DNA of 64,000 nucleotides from SIG440 sp045532055 (GTDB lineage: Bacteria; Bacillota; Clostridia; Monoglobales; Monoglobaceae), in NCBI GenBank assembly GCA_045532055.1, contig JAZSFF010000034.1, forward strand, positions 1 to 64,000. The letters are read 5' to 3'. Numbering within the stretch: the stretch's first letter is position 1; each line of letters opens with the position of its first letter. The notes beneath the pieces were generated by a model. It saw only the letters and a program-made list of their open reading frames with translations, was not told the DNA's origin and did not search any database. Positions 33,150 through 41,602 of the stretch are shown here, piece by piece. The position numbers were made by a program, and so were the translations under genes.

Positions 33150-33178
33150 ATATTACCATATTTGTAAAATAAAGTCAA
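33150..33178 (-). promoter_or_regulatory. Promoter of the AbrB-type gene
   Basis: On the minus strand TTGACT (33173-33178) and TAATAT (33150-33155) with 17 nt between and a TGG just before the -10. About 120 nt further upstream, up to the rubredoxin terminator, hold nothing recognised. Confidence 0.6.
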
Positions 33179-33300
33179 TAGATATAATAAAAATTTTTTA
33201 TTTGGGAATTGTTGTCGAAGAACGCTGGCGTATTTTGGGAACAGCGGAAATCCGGGCTTTGAGTGATATCAAGGTTATTATCACCACGCAGTTTCGTAAA

Positions 33301-33336
33301 AACAAAAACCCCCGGCATCTGCCAGGGGTTTTGCTT
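33301..33336 (-). terminator. Terminator of the flavodiiron protein-rubredoxin operon
   Basis: On the minus strand a stem of AACCCC, one mismatch, GGC, loop AGAT, GCC and GGGGTT-type complement is followed by TTTTTGTT. It lies about 25 nt after the rubredoxin stop. Confidence 0.8.
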
Positions 33337-33359
33337 TTGAAAATGGTTTTATTTCAGAA

Positions 33360-33518
33360 TTATTCTTCAGAGAACATATCCTTGCCTACGCCGCAAAGTG
33401 GACATTCAAAGTCGTCGGGAAGGTCCTCAAACTTTGTTCCGGGTTGGATTCCCATATCAGGAGCACCCAATTCTTCGTCATAAACCCATCCGCAAGCGTC
33501 ACATACATATTTTTTCAT
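33360..33518 (-). CDS. Rubredoxin
   Basis: A 52-residue one-iron electron carrier. It has the two CxxC-type knuckles that bind the Fe(Cys)4 centre: [13 protein letters not shown] at residues 6-18 and [11 protein letters not shown] at residues 39-49. The length is standard for rubredoxin. AGGAGG lies just before the ATG. It is the second gene after the flavodiiron protein (46 nt gap) and is its expected electron donor. A pair of this kind reduces O2 to water or NO to N2O and protects strict anaerobes. Confidence 0.95.
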   Translation of the reverse strand: MKKYVCDACGWVYDEELGAPDMGIQPGTKFEDLPDDFECPLCGVGKDMFSEE

Positions 33519-33564
33519 AATAAAGCCTCCTTTTTATATATTATTTCCATATTTTTTTAAATAA

Positions 33565-34722
33565 TCAGTTTCTGCACAGTTCTTTTGCCAGAGCCATAAT
33601 TTGTGAAGAGTTTTCTTCGTCAAGAGCAGAAAGAATTTTCACAGTGGCATCGGTGTATGTCAGGTTTTTGCAGCCTTGAAGCAGGTCTTTCATAACCTTG
33701 GTGGCATTCGGTGCCCAACTGCCGTTTTCTATAAATCCAATGGTTCTGTTCTGGAAGTTGCGTTCAGCAAGATGATGTATGAATTCACGCATGAAAGGAA
33801 AGATGTCTGCATTGTATGTGGTGGTGGCAAGAACAATCTTTCCGTAGCGGAATGCGTCTTCCACAGCCTCCGCCATGTCACACCGTGCAAGGTCATTGAC
33901 AACTACCTTGGCGCACCCCTGTTTCTTTAACTCTTTGGCAAATTCCAAAACTGCCTTTTTGGTGTTGCCGTAGACCGAAGTATAGGCGATTACAACGCCA
34001 TCAGATTCAACTCCGTAGCTGGACCATGTATTGTATAAATCCAGGTAATATCCAAGATTTTCCTTAAGAACAGGACCATGTAAAGGACAAATGGTTTGTA
34101 TGTCCAGGTTGGCAGCTTTTTTGAGAAGAGCCTGAACCTGAGTGCCGTATTTGCCGACAATACCGATATAATAACGTCGTGCCTCGCATGCCCAGTCCTC
34201 GTCTGCGTCAAGTGCACCAAACTTCCCGAAAGCATCAGCGGAAAAAAGAACCTTGTCAAAGCTGTCATAAGTAACAATAACCTCGGGCCAGTGTACCATA
34301 GGAGCAGTGACAAAGGTCAGATTGTGTTTACCCAAAAGCAGGGTGTCGCCCTCGCCAACAACAATCTGTTTGTCAGCAAAGTCTGTGCCGAAAAAGTTCT
34401 TCATCATTGCAAAGGCTTTTGATGATGCAACAATTTTTGCGTTGGGATAGGTGTCTGCAAAGTGTTTAATGCTTGCCGAATGGTCAGGTTCCATATGCTG
34501 AACTATCAGGTAGTCAGGGGTTCTGTCGCCCAACTCAATGCCGATGTTGCGAAGCCAGCCGTCGGTGAAATTTATATCAACAGAATCCATAATGGCAATC
34601 TTTTCATCAATAATGGCATATGAATTGTATGACATTCCGTTGGGAACAACATACTGACCCTCAAACAGGTCAATCTTGTGGTCGTTGACGCCTATATATT
34701 TGATGCTGTCTGTTATTTTCAT
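33565..34722 (-). CDS. Flavodiiron protein (rubredoxin:oxygen/NO oxidoreductase)
   Basis: A 385-residue A-type flavoprotein with two domains. Residues about 1-245 are a metallo-beta-lactamase fold carrying the diiron ligands: HMEPDHSASIKHF near residue 78 (HxExD), MVHWPEVI near residue 145, SADAFGKFG near residue 163 and PLHGPVLKENLGYY near residue 225. Residues about 250-385 are a flavodoxin domain starting VIAYTSVYGNTKKAV, an FMN phosphate loop. The enzyme scavenges O2 or NO in the cytoplasm of anaerobes. AAGGAGGAAAT precedes the ATG. It is co-transcribed with rubredoxin from its own promoter. Confidence 0.95.
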   Translation of the reverse strand: MKITDSIKYIGVNDHKIDLFEGQYVVPNGMSYNSYAIIDEKIAIMDSVDINFTDGWLRNIGIELGDRTPDYLIVQHMEPDHSASIKHFADTYPNAKIVASSKAFAMMKNFFGTDFADKQIVVGEGDTLLLGKHNLTFVTAPMVHWPEVIVTYDSFDKVLFSADAFGKFGALDADEDWACEARRYYIGIVGKYGTQVQALLKKAANLDIQTICPLHGPVLKENLGYYLDLYNTWSSYGVESDGVVIAYTSVYGNTKKAVLEFAKELKKQGCAKVVVNDLARCDMAEAVEDAFRYGKIVLATTTYNADIFPFMREFIHHLAERNFQNRTIGFIENGSWAPNATKVMKDLLQGCKNLTYTDATVKILSALDEENSSQIMALAKELCRN

Positions 34723-34752
34723 AAGTTATTTCCTCCTTGTAAACCTCTTTTG

Positions 34753-34781
34753 ATTGTAGCACATAATCCATTAACATTCAA
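34753..34781 (-). promoter_or_regulatory. Promoter of the flavodiiron protein operon
   Basis: On the minus strand TTGAAT (34776-34781), 17-nt spacer, TACAAT (34753-34758) with TGC immediately before it (extended -10). No PerR-like operator was recognised beside it. Confidence 0.65.
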
Positions 34782-34793
34782 CACATTTTTGCC

Positions 34794-35741
34794 TTATTCC
34801 TTTTGAAATATTTTAACAGTTTTATTTTGCAAGAGGTTGATTGCATCAAATAAGTCACACAGGTGTGAAGATTTTTTCACAGCTTTAAGAATTTTTTTCT
34901 CATTTGGGAAATTCCACATTATATACATCCAGATTTCTTTCAGTTTGTGGAGAGTGTATACCTCTGAACCAAGGACGGGAAGATACCGCTCTGCCAGAAC
35001 TTTTGTAAAGTCAATCAGTTCGGCTGTTTCCAGTTTTTCTCCGCCACGGATTTCTCTGAAGATGGCAGGGTTAGCTACAGCGCCTCTGCCAAGCATTACA
35101 CCCTCTGCGTCGGGGAAAGTCCCGACTATCCGCTGATAATCAGTTGCAGAAAAAACATTTCCATTGTAGCAAACCTTGTTCTTTGATGAATTGTATGCTT
35201 TGGCAAAAACCTCTATGTCGGGTTCGCCATTATAGAAATCTGCCCTTGCTCTTGGGTGTATAATAAGAGTTGACAATGGATACTTATTATAGATGGGAAG
35301 AATGAAATCAAGTTCGGTTCCCGAGGAAAAACCGCTCCTTGTTTTTATGGAAATTTCAAGCTTGCTGTCGGTGAAAACCTGACAGAGAAAGTCGTGCAAT
35401 GCTTCTGTGTCACGCAAAAACCCCGAACCGCGGTTTTTCTTTACCACAGTGCCCGAGGGACAGCCAAGGTTGATGTTTACTGAATTATAACCCAAGGTTC
35501 TGATTTTTTCCTCAAATTTGAGAAAAGAATCACTGCGGTTTGTCAGGACTTGGACAGTAAGATTTATATCCTGATTTACATCGGGAACAATGTCCCGCAG
35601 AGATTTGATGCTGATTCGTTCATTATCGCTGGGGGTAATAAATGGTGCAAAGTATGAGTCGCAGCCTCCGAACATCTGGGCGTGAGTGTTTCGGTATATA
35701 TGTGTGGTTATCCCCTCAAGGGGTGCAAAGTACAGGTTCAT
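34794..35741 (-). CDS. tRNA-dihydrouridine synthase family protein
   Basis: A 315-residue FMN-dependent Dus enzyme that reduces uridine to dihydrouridine in tRNA loops. LYFAPLEGITTHIYRN at the N terminus is the family's FMN-contacting start. NINLGCPSGTVVKKNRGSGF near residue 90 has the catalytic Cys and following Lys/Arg. IIHPRARADFYNGEPD near residue 160 and AEGVMLGRGAVANPAIFREI near residue 215 are the FMN phosphate-binding segments. The C-terminal helical domain (residues 240-315) binds tRNA. The inner ATG (35741) is chosen because GGAG lies 9 nt upstream, while the first ATG overlaps that site. Confidence 0.92.
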   Translation of the reverse strand: MNLYFAPLEGITTHIYRNTHAQMFGGCDSYFAPFITPSDNERISIKSLRDIVPDVNQDINLTVQVLTNRSDSFLKFEEKIRTLGYNSVNINLGCPSGTVVKKNRGSGFLRDTEALHDFLCQVFTDSKLEISIKTRSGFSSGTELDFILPIYNKYPLSTLIIHPRARADFYNGEPDIEVFAKAYNSSKNKVCYNGNVFSATDYQRIVGTFPDAEGVMLGRGAVANPAIFREIRGGEKLETAELIDFTKVLAERYLPVLGSEVYTLHKLKEIWMYIMWNFPNEKKILKAVKKSSHLCDLFDAINLLQNKTVKIFQKE

Positions 35742-35772
35742 TTGTATTGTCTCCATTTATGATAATATATAG

Positions 35773-35801
35773 ATTTTATCATATACAAAAATCTCTGTCA
35801 A
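35773..35801 (-). promoter_or_regulatory. Promoter of the dus gene
   Basis: On the minus strand TTGACA (35796-35801) and TAAAAT (35773-35778) with 17 nt spacing, about 30 nt upstream of the chosen ATG. Confidence 0.7.
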
Positions 35802-35818
35802 TCGCATACGGCGTAAAT

Positions 35819-35853
35819 ATAAAAAAGGCTTGCCTTGGGGCAAGCCTTTTTTG
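35819..35853. terminator. Terminator after hppA
   Basis: Stem AAAAAAGGCTTGCC with GGCAAGCCTTTTTT, 4-nt loop. The symmetry means it works on both strands; its main target is the minus-strand pyrophosphatase gene that ends at 35858. Confidence 0.9.
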
Positions 35854-35857
35854 TGCC

Positions 35858-37942
35858 TTAAAGAATTGAGAAGTTGATTACGACTGCTGCAAAAACAATG
35901 GAAACCATTGAAAGAAGTTTGATGAGAATGTTGATTGCCGGACCGGAGGTATCCTTGAAGGGGTCACCAACTGTGTCACCGACAACTGCGGCTTTGTGGT
36001 TTTCGGAGCCTTTGCCGCCGTAAACGCCACTTTCAATATACTTCTTTGCGTTATCCCAGGCACCGCCGGAGTTTGACATAAATATTGCCATCAAAAATCC
36101 GGATGCGGTTGCACCTGCAAGCATACCCACAACACCGGTACATCCAAGGATAAGACCAACAACAATGGGAACAGCAACGGCAACGATGGTGGGAAGAACC
36201 ATTTCTCGAAGACTTGCCTTTGTACAAAGGTCAACACAGCTTTCGTAATCAGCATCTGCCTCACCTTGCATAAGACCCTTGATTTCTTTAAACTGACGGC
36301 GAACTTCCTTGACAACACTTTGTGCTGCGCGGCCAACTGAGTTCATTGTAATTGCGGCAAACACAAAGGGCAAACATGCACCCACAAACAAGCCGATAAG
36401 AACGGCAGGGTTTGTGATGCTTAGATTTGCAATCTTTGCCGCGCCGCCTTCGATGCTGTTTACTTTGTCTATGTATGATGCCATAAGTGCCAACGCTGTA
36501 AGCGCAGCAGAGCCGATGGCAAAACCTTTGCCTGTTGCTGCGGTGGTGTTGCCCAAAGAGTCAAGGGCATCGGTGCGTTCTCTTACGGATTTGTCAAGAC
36601 CTGCCATCTGAGCAATTCCCCCTGCGTTATCAGCAACGGGACCATATGCGTCTGTTGCCAAAGTGATGCCCAATGTTGAAAGCATACCAACTGCTGCAAG
36701 AGCTATACCATAAAGCCCCATTGATGCATCTGCTGCACCTCCTGAAACATAGTATGCGACAAGAACACAAATTGCAACGATAATGATTGGCAAAAGCGTA
36801 GAAAGCATACCCACTGACAGACCGCCAATGATAATGGTTGCAGTGCCTGTCTCTGAGGTTGCAGCCAGATTCCTGGTTGGTTTGTAGCTGTCGGATGTGA
36901 AGTATTCGGTAGCCTGACCGATAAACACACCTGATATAAGACCTGCAAGAATTGCAAAATATATCATCCAGTTTTCTTTTCCTAAAACAAAGAAAACAAG
37001 AGGTAGCGAAACAATACCGATAACAATTGCAGAGAAGTTTGTTCCTCGTGAAAGTGCACCAAGGAGCTCTTTCTGAGTTGCACCCTCTTTGGTTCTTACA
37101 AGGAATGTTCCGAAAATTGAACAGATAACACCGATTGCTGCCAGAAGCATAGGCAGGGCCATTGCCTCAAGACTGTGGAAAGCCGCAACCCCCAAAGCAC
37201 TTGCGGAAATAATGGAACCAACATAAGACTCATAAAGGTCAGCACCCATGCCTGCAACGTCGCCCACGTTGTCACCAACGTTATCAGCAATAACTGCGGG
37301 GTTTCTGGGGTCGTCCTCGGGGATTCCTGCCTCCACCTTGCCCACAAGGTCGGCGCCAACGTCAGCGGCCTTGGTAAAGATGCCTCCGCCAACACGGGCA
37401 AAAAGAGCCATGGATGATGCGCCCATACCAAAGGTCAGCATAGCACTGGTTATTGCCTCGTTGGAAAGTTGGAACACAAACTTCAAAAGGAAGAACCATA
37501 CTGAAATATCAAGAAGACCAAGACCTACAACGGTAAAGCCCATAACACTTCCTGCGGAAAATGCGATACGAAGACCTTTGTTGAGACCCTCCTGACAAGC
37601 GTTAGCAGTTCTTGAGTTTGAAAGTGTGGCAATTTTCATGCCGATAAAGCCAGAGAGAGCAGAAAAGAAACCACCGGTAATAAAAGCAAAGGGAACGTAA
37701 GGGGTAAGGAGACCAAATGTTGCCATTATACCCAGAATGACAAACATAATGCCAAAAAAGATAAGAACAACCTTATACTGTCTTTTGAGGTAGGCGTTTG
37801 CCCCTTTTCTGATTGATTGGGAAATTTTCTTCATCAAATCTGTGCCTTCAGAAAATTTCACTACTTTCAGCGCGGTTGCAAGAGCAAAGAGCAATGCCAG
37901 AAGTGCACCAAAAGCGGTCAAAATGATTAACAATTTATCCAT
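35858..37942 (-). CDS. hppA: Membrane-bound, ion-translocating pyrophosphatase (K+-dependent type)
   Basis: A 694-residue integral membrane pyrophosphatase with about 16 transmembrane segments that couples PPi hydrolysis to Na+ and/or H+ export. PPi-binding acidic motifs are visible: DVGADLVGKVEAGIPEDDPR, then NVGDNVGDVAGMGADLYES near residue 215, and the C-terminal GDTVGDPFKDTSGPAINILI. The subtype marker reads GNTTAATGKGF: Ala and Gly stand at the two positions where K+-independent enzymes have Lys and Thr, so this is the K+-stimulated class, which includes Na+ pumps. Na+ or H+ specificity is not settled here. The gene is single with its own promoter and terminator. Confidence 0.96.
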   Translation of the reverse strand: MDKLLIILTAFGALLALLFALATALKVVKFSEGTDLMKKISQSIRKGANAYLKRQYKVVLIFFGIMFVILGIMATFGLLTPYVPFAFITGGFFSALSGFIGMKIATLSNSRTANACQEGLNKGLRIAFSAGSVMGFTVVGLGLLDISVWFFLLKFVFQLSNEAITSAMLTFGMGASSMALFARVGGGIFTKAADVGADLVGKVEAGIPEDDPRNPAVIADNVGDNVGDVAGMGADLYESYVGSIISASALGVAAFHSLEAMALPMLLAAIGVICSIFGTFLVRTKEGATQKELLGALSRGTNFSAIVIGIVSLPLVFFVLGKENWMIYFAILAGLISGVFIGQATEYFTSDSYKPTRNLAATSETGTATIIIGGLSVGMLSTLLPIIIVAICVLVAYYVSGGAADASMGLYGIALAAVGMLSTLGITLATDAYGPVADNAGGIAQMAGLDKSVRERTDALDSLGNTTAATGKGFAIGSAALTALALMASYIDKVNSIEGGAAKIANLSITNPAVLIGLFVGACLPFVFAAITMNSVGRAAQSVVKEVRRQFKEIKGLMQGEADADYESCVDLCTKASLREMVLPTIVAVAVPIVVGLILGCTGVVGMLAGATASGFLMAIFMSNSGGAWDNAKKYIESGVYGGKGSENHKAAVVGDTVGDPFKDTSGPAINILIKLLSMVSIVFAAVVINFSIL

Positions 37943-38024
37943 TTTAAATTCATCCTCCTGAAAAAATTAGATTCAGACTGCACCGAGTGCCGCCTGAACA
38001 CACTTGCAATAAATATAATTTATA

Positions 38025-38053
38025 ATTTTATCACAAAAATAGGCAAGGGACAA
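38025..38053 (-). promoter_or_regulatory. Promoter of hppA
   Basis: On the minus strand TTGTCC (38048-38053), 17-nt spacer, TAAAAT (38025-38030), giving a leader of about 75 nt. The -35 is imperfect. Confidence 0.5.
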
Positions 38054-38079
38054 CTGTTTATTTATACTTTTAGTAATAT

Positions 38080-38106
38080 TTGTTAAAATTGTTATACTTT
38101 TAACAA
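38080..38106. promoter_or_regulatory. 9-9-9 inverted repeat upstream of hppA (operator candidate)
   Basis: TTGTTAAAA (38080-38088), nine-base spacer, TTTTAACAA (38098-38106) is a perfect inverted repeat about 27 nt upstream of the hppA -35 box. The geometry is that of CIRCE, but the sequence is different. The element TTATACTTTTA also occurs twice, at 38062-38072 and 38092-38102, exactly 30 nt apart. The 315-nt hppA-ireB gap otherwise holds only the promoter and the ireB terminator. Confidence 0.4.
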
Positions 38107-38203
38107 GAATGTTGTTATTCATGTTTAAAAAAGAATACAAAACATGATGTATTTTGACCGAAAATATGGAAATTGCTGAGGATAAACAAAACGGTCAATA
38201 ACC

Positions 38204-38242
38204 TCATAAAAGAGACCCCACAGTCTAAAAGACTATGGGGTC
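38204..38242 (-). terminator. Terminator of ireB
   Basis: GACCCCA, one mismatch, AGTC, loop, GACT, mismatch, TGGGGTC (38214-38242). On the minus strand it is followed by TCTTTTATG. Confidence 0.75.
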
Positions 38243-38257
38243 ATACTGTTTTAAGTA

Positions 38258-38521
38258 TTATTTGTTGTTGTCAGCCACATAGAACTTAACCAGTTCCTCA
38301 AGGATTTCGTCAGTTTCCAGTCGCTGAATAAGAGTTCTTGCTCCGTTGTGAGCAGTAATGTAGGAGGGATCGCCGGACATAATATAACCCACCATCTGGT
38401 TTATGGGGTTATAGCCTTTTTCCTGCAGTGCCTGATGAACTGACAGTATAAGGCTTCTGGTATCAGGCTTGTCCTTTTCAACCTGAAATTTTACGGTTTT
38501 TGAAAAGTTTGTATTTTCCAT
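38258..38521 (-). CDS. ireB: IreB family regulatory phosphoprotein
   Basis: An 87-residue protein of the IreB/UPF0297 family, a target of the PASTA serine/threonine kinase IreK and a negative regulator of cephalosporin resistance in Enterococcus. The conserved core is plain: [19 protein letters not shown] near residue 36 and [15 protein letters not shown] at the C terminus. The N-terminal Thr-containing segment ([13 protein letters not shown]) is where phosphorylation occurs in relatives. In many Firmicutes it sits between alaS and ruvX; here it stands alone between hppA and an LtaS-type gene, with its own promoter and terminator. Confidence 0.92.
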   Translation of the reverse strand: MENTNFSKTVKFQVEKDKPDTRSLILSVHQALQEKGYNPINQMVGYIMSGDPSYITAHNGARTLIQRLETDEILEELVKFYVADNNK

Positions 38522-38536
38522 AAAAATTACCTCCTC

Positions 38537-38561
38537 AAGGTTTGGTATTTACTCAAACCTT
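38537..38561 (-). promoter_or_regulatory. Leader hairpin directly before the ireB ribosome binding site
   Basis: AAGGTTTG (38537-38544) and CAAACCTT (38554-38561) form a perfect 8-bp stem with a 9-nt loop in the transcribed leader. Its 3' side touches the GAGGAGG ribosome binding site, so it could modulate translation or act as a DNA operator. Confidence 0.4.
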
Positions 38562-38567
38562 ATGTTC

Positions 38568-38596
38568 ATTGTATCACAACTGATGAGAATTTACAA
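38568..38596 (-). promoter_or_regulatory. Promoter of ireB
   Basis: On the minus strand TTGTAA (38591-38596), 17-nt spacer, TACAAT (38568-38573) with a TGA extended -10. It begins within 20 nt of the end of the upstream LtaS-type gene. Confidence 0.6.
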
Positions 38597-38615
38597 GTGC
38601 AATTCACAGAAAAGT

Positions 38616-40484
38616 CTATTTGCAATGTTTGAAATAGTTTCCTGTAATGACAATATCGTTGAGTTTAAGACTTTCACGTACACGGGCGTTGCCTTTTTGT
38701 ACCTGTTCCAGAATCTCAGAGGGAACTTCCTGGTCTGATGGGGTATGCGACATTGCAGAGTCAATCCATGAAAGATTGCCGAAGTAGGCAAAACCGGTGT
38801 TTTTGTCCCACAGGATGTCATTGCCTATATAACAATGATTGTTTTCAAGGTCAAAGAGGTTGATAATTGTGGGCAAAAGGTCAGCCGTGTGTGAAGGCTT
38901 GGTTATATCTGTCGGCGTGATTCCCGGCGAATAGATAAATGCCGGAACACGGTACATGTTGTCGGTACCTGCTTCGATGCTGTATTGCAAAAGTTTTTCC
39001 TGGTCGGAGAAACCGTAGGCATAGTGGTCGGTGTATACAATAATAGCGGTGTTTTCCAAAAGGCCGTCATTGTTCAGCCGTTCAAGCAACTGCCGGAAGA
39101 AATCGTCGGTGTCCCGTGCCAAAAGAAGGCAATTGTTCTTCTCGGTATCCATTGACGAGTCCACAAGGTCGGGGTGATTGGCTTTGGCCAGAGCCAACTT
39201 TGCGTCGTCAAAGGTGTAGGGGACATGGCCGGAATATGTTATTACAAAGCTGAAAAATGGTTGGGTTTTGACTATGTCATTATATATTTGGTCATTTTTC
39301 AAAATGTTGCTGTCCGCCTGTGCTACATAGTCGGGTAGCCCATAATCCATAAATGAATGATACTTTTCAAAACCCAGACTTTTATGCATAATTCCCCGGT
39401 TATAAAACTCGGAATTATTGTAATGAAATGAATTTGCCGAATAACCTGCGTTTTTGAAAAGCTGTGGCAGGGCATATGGATATTCGTTTGAGGCAAAATT
39501 TACAGCACTTACAGAAGATGTGGGAGTGTAGTAACCGGTGTTGAAACAAAATTCCGAACCCAAGGTATAACCTGTTCCGAAGGTGGGTGCATAGTGGTTG
39601 GCAAAGTTGATGCCGTTTTTCATCATATACCGCATGACGGGGGTATACTTGTCATTTATCATCCAGTCATCAATGCCTTCCAGCATAACGGCAATTACGT
39701 TTTTGCCTTTAAGCAGACCGGTATACTGGTTTTCTGTATATTCTGCCTTACGCTCGGCAAAGTATTGGTCAACGGTTTCAAAATCCTCCTTTTCATAATT
39801 GCCACCAGTCAGATAGGTTTTGAAGAAATCTCTTGCGACAAAGTGGTAAAGACCTGCAATATCAAGGCTTTTGTTGGCATCGTTGAATTCCTTGTAGATT
39901 ACTCTGGGTTTGCTCCAGGAATCCCAGTCGTCTTGAGATTCGCCAAAAAGTTCAGGCTGCATAAACAAGTGCAGGAGGAAAATTGCAAGAACGGGAGTCA
40001 AGAAAAAAAGCTTGGCAATCTTTCCTGTGTGTTTTGGGCGTTTCCATCTTATTGCCGTGACAACCAGACAGAGAATCGAAAGAACTGTGCAAAAAATCAA
40101 TCTGCCGTCCATGTATGAAAGGGCATATGACAGATAATTGCCGCCTTCGCTTGCAAGACCTATGCTCTCTAAACGAAAAAACTGCTCAAAAATCTGAAAA
40201 TAGATGTATTGTGCCAGAGAGAAGAAGATGAATATACCGCTTATAACAATAAAAACAATCCTGCCCCAAGTTTTTGGTAAGAAAATCAACAAACCGTAAA
40301 AAATCAATGAAATCCAGGCGAGGTCAAAGAGGAATGGTATGACAGTCGCAAAAAACTCACCGTATACCTTTGGCCAGACCAGATACCTCAGTTGCAGGTC
40401 AGGAAGCAGGAGCGTCATAACCGCAAAAACATAAAAGTAGTGGTCATTTAAAAAGGTAAGAAGTTTTTTGACAGACGCTTTCAT
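38616..40484 (-). CDS. LtaS-like sulfatase-fold membrane phosphotransferase
   Basis: A 622-residue member of the lipoteichoic-acid synthase family. Residues 1-165 contain about five membrane helices. Residues about 235-590 form an extracellular sulfatase/alkaline phosphatase-fold domain: VIAVMLEGIDDWMINDKYTP (first metal Glu), GTGYTLGSEFCFN (expected catalytic Thr), FVITYSGHVPYTF (His) and IIVYTDHYAYGF (Asp-His pair). The enzyme moves glycerol-phosphate from phosphatidylglycerol to a lipid-anchored polymer in LTA makers; relatives also decorate glycans. Which one applies is not decidable. The gene is monocistronic. Confidence 0.9.
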   Translation of the reverse strand: MKASVKKLLTFLNDHYFYVFAVMTLLLPDLQLRYLVWPKVYGEFFATVIPFLFDLAWISLIFYGLLIFLPKTWGRIVFIVISGIFIFFSLAQYIYFQIFEQFFRLESIGLASEGGNYLSYALSYMDGRLIFCTVLSILCLVVTAIRWKRPKHTGKIAKLFFLTPVLAIFLLHLFMQPELFGESQDDWDSWSKPRVIYKEFNDANKSLDIAGLYHFVARDFFKTYLTGGNYEKEDFETVDQYFAERKAEYTENQYTGLLKGKNVIAVMLEGIDDWMINDKYTPVMRYMMKNGINFANHYAPTFGTGYTLGSEFCFNTGYYTPTSSVSAVNFASNEYPYALPQLFKNAGYSANSFHYNNSEFYNRGIMHKSLGFEKYHSFMDYGLPDYVAQADSNILKNDQIYNDIVKTQPFFSFVITYSGHVPYTFDDAKLALAKANHPDLVDSSMDTEKNNCLLLARDTDDFFRQLLERLNNDGLLENTAIIVYTDHYAYGFSDQEKLLQYSIEAGTDNMYRVPAFIYSPGITPTDITKPSHTADLLPTIINLFDLENNHCYIGNDILWDKNTGFAYFGNLSWIDSAMSHTPSDQEVPSEILEQVQKGNARVRESLKLNDIVITGNYFKHCK

Positions 40485-40553
40485 TTTATCACTCCTAAAT
40501 AAATCTTTTGAGATTGCGTATAATATAATATGAAAAAACTACTCTAAAAAAAC

Positions 40554-40582
40554 ATTCTATCACAGATACGGGTAAAATTCAA
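40554..40582 (-). promoter_or_regulatory. Promoter of the LtaS-like gene
   Basis: On the minus strand TTGAAT (40577-40582), 17-nt spacer, TAGAAT (40554-40559) with a TGA extended -10. Confidence 0.55.
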
Positions 40583-40638
40583 CAAAATTGGGTAATTTAT
40601 ATTTCCGGTTTATTTGCAAAAATAAAAACAAATTTTTA

Positions 40639-40667
40639 TTGACATATTTTTCATAGAGTGATATCAT
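40639..40667 (+). promoter_or_regulatory. Promoter of the aldolase gene
   Basis: TTGACA (40639-40644) and TATCAT (40662-40667) with a 17-nt spacer; AGGAGG lies just before the ATG at 40702. Confidence 0.65.
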
Positions 40668-40701
40668 ATATATAGTAGTTCAAGCATAGGAGGAATGCAA
40701 A

Positions 40702-41565
40702 ATGTTGGTTTCAGTTACTGAAATGCTTAAAAAAGCTAAAGAAGGGAAATATGCGGTTGGTCAATTCAATATCAATAACCTTGAGTGGACCAAAGCTATT
40801 CTTTTGACTGCACAGGAATGCAACTCACCTGTTATTCTTGGCGTGTCTGAGGGTGCAGGAAAATATATGACAGGATTTAAAACCGTTGTCAACATGGTAA
40901 AGGGAATGATTGAATGCCTTGGAATTACTGTTCCCGTTGCAGTGCATCTTGACCATGGCAGCTATGAGGGTGCGCTCTCTGCAATAGAGGCAGGTTTTTC
41001 ATCAATCATGTTTGATGGTTCACATTATCCAATTGAAGAAAATATTGCGAAGACCAAGGAGCTTGTTGCTCTTGCAAACTCAAAGGGCATCTCTGTTGAA
41101 GCAGAGGTTGGTTCAATTGGCGGCGAAGAAGACGGTGTAGTTGGTGCCGGCGAAGTTGCAGATCCAGATGAGTGCAAAATGATTGCAGATTTGGGTGTTG
41201 ATATTCTTGCAGCAGGCATCGGTAACATTCACGGAAAGTATCCTGCAAACTGGCAGGGTCTCAATTTTGAAGTTCTTGCAAAAATCAGCGAGGTTACAAA
41301 CCCCATGCCTTTGGTACTTCATGGCGGAACAGGCATCCCTGAGGATATGATAAAGAAAGCAATTTCTCTGGGTGTAAGCAAAATCAACGTGAATACAGAG
41401 TGCCAGCTTTCATTTGCTGAGGCAACAAGAAAATATATCGAGGCAGGCAAAGACTTGGAGGGCAAAGGTTTTGACCCAAGAAAGCTATTGGCTCCCGGCT
41501 TTGAGGCAATCAAAGCGACAGTTAAAGAAAAGATGGAGCTTTTCGGTTCTGTTGGCAAAGCATAA
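40702..41565 (+). CDS. fba: Class II fructose-bisphosphate aldolase
   Basis: A 287-residue zinc-dependent aldolase of glycolysis and gluconeogenesis, splitting fructose-1,6-bisphosphate. VAVHLDHGSYEGALSAIEAG near residue 76 has the catalytic Asp and a zinc His. SVEAEVGSIGGEEDGV near residue 131 supplies acidic ligands. LAAGIGNIHGKYP near residue 171 and LVLHGGTGIPEDMIKKAI near residue 203 hold the other zinc histidines and the phosphate-binding loop; VSKINVNTECQ completes the substrate site. A tagatose-bisphosphate specificity (GatY/KbaY) cannot be excluded by eye, but gene context gives no support for it. Confidence 0.93.
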   Translation: MLVSVTEMLKKAKEGKYAVGQFNINNLEWTKAILLTAQECNSPVILGVSEGAGKYMTGFKTVVNMVKGMIECLGITVPVAVHLDHGSYEGALSAIEAGFSSIMFDGSHYPIEENIAKTKELVALANSKGISVEAEVGSIGGEEDGVVGAGEVADPDECKMIADLGVDILAAGIGNIHGKYPANWQGLNFEVLAKISEVTNPMPLVLHGGTGIPEDMIKKAISLGVSKINVNTECQLSFAEATRKYIEAGKDLEGKGFDPRKLLAPGFEAIKATVKEKMELFGSVGKA

Positions 41566-41602
41566 TAAGATATATTCATTTTTATATAATTGTAAAAGGG
41601 GA

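Noticed and set aside
32773..33483. 236-residue plus-strand frame over the AbrB gene and beyond
   Set aside because: It is antisense to the AbrB gene and overlaps the rubredoxin gene; no ribosome binding site or family resemblance.
38080..38106. Rex repressor operator upstream of hppA
   Set aside because: Half-sites match TTGTTAA/TTAACAA, but they are 13 nt apart instead of the usual 4, so a canonical Rex site is not supported; reported as an unassigned inverted repeat.
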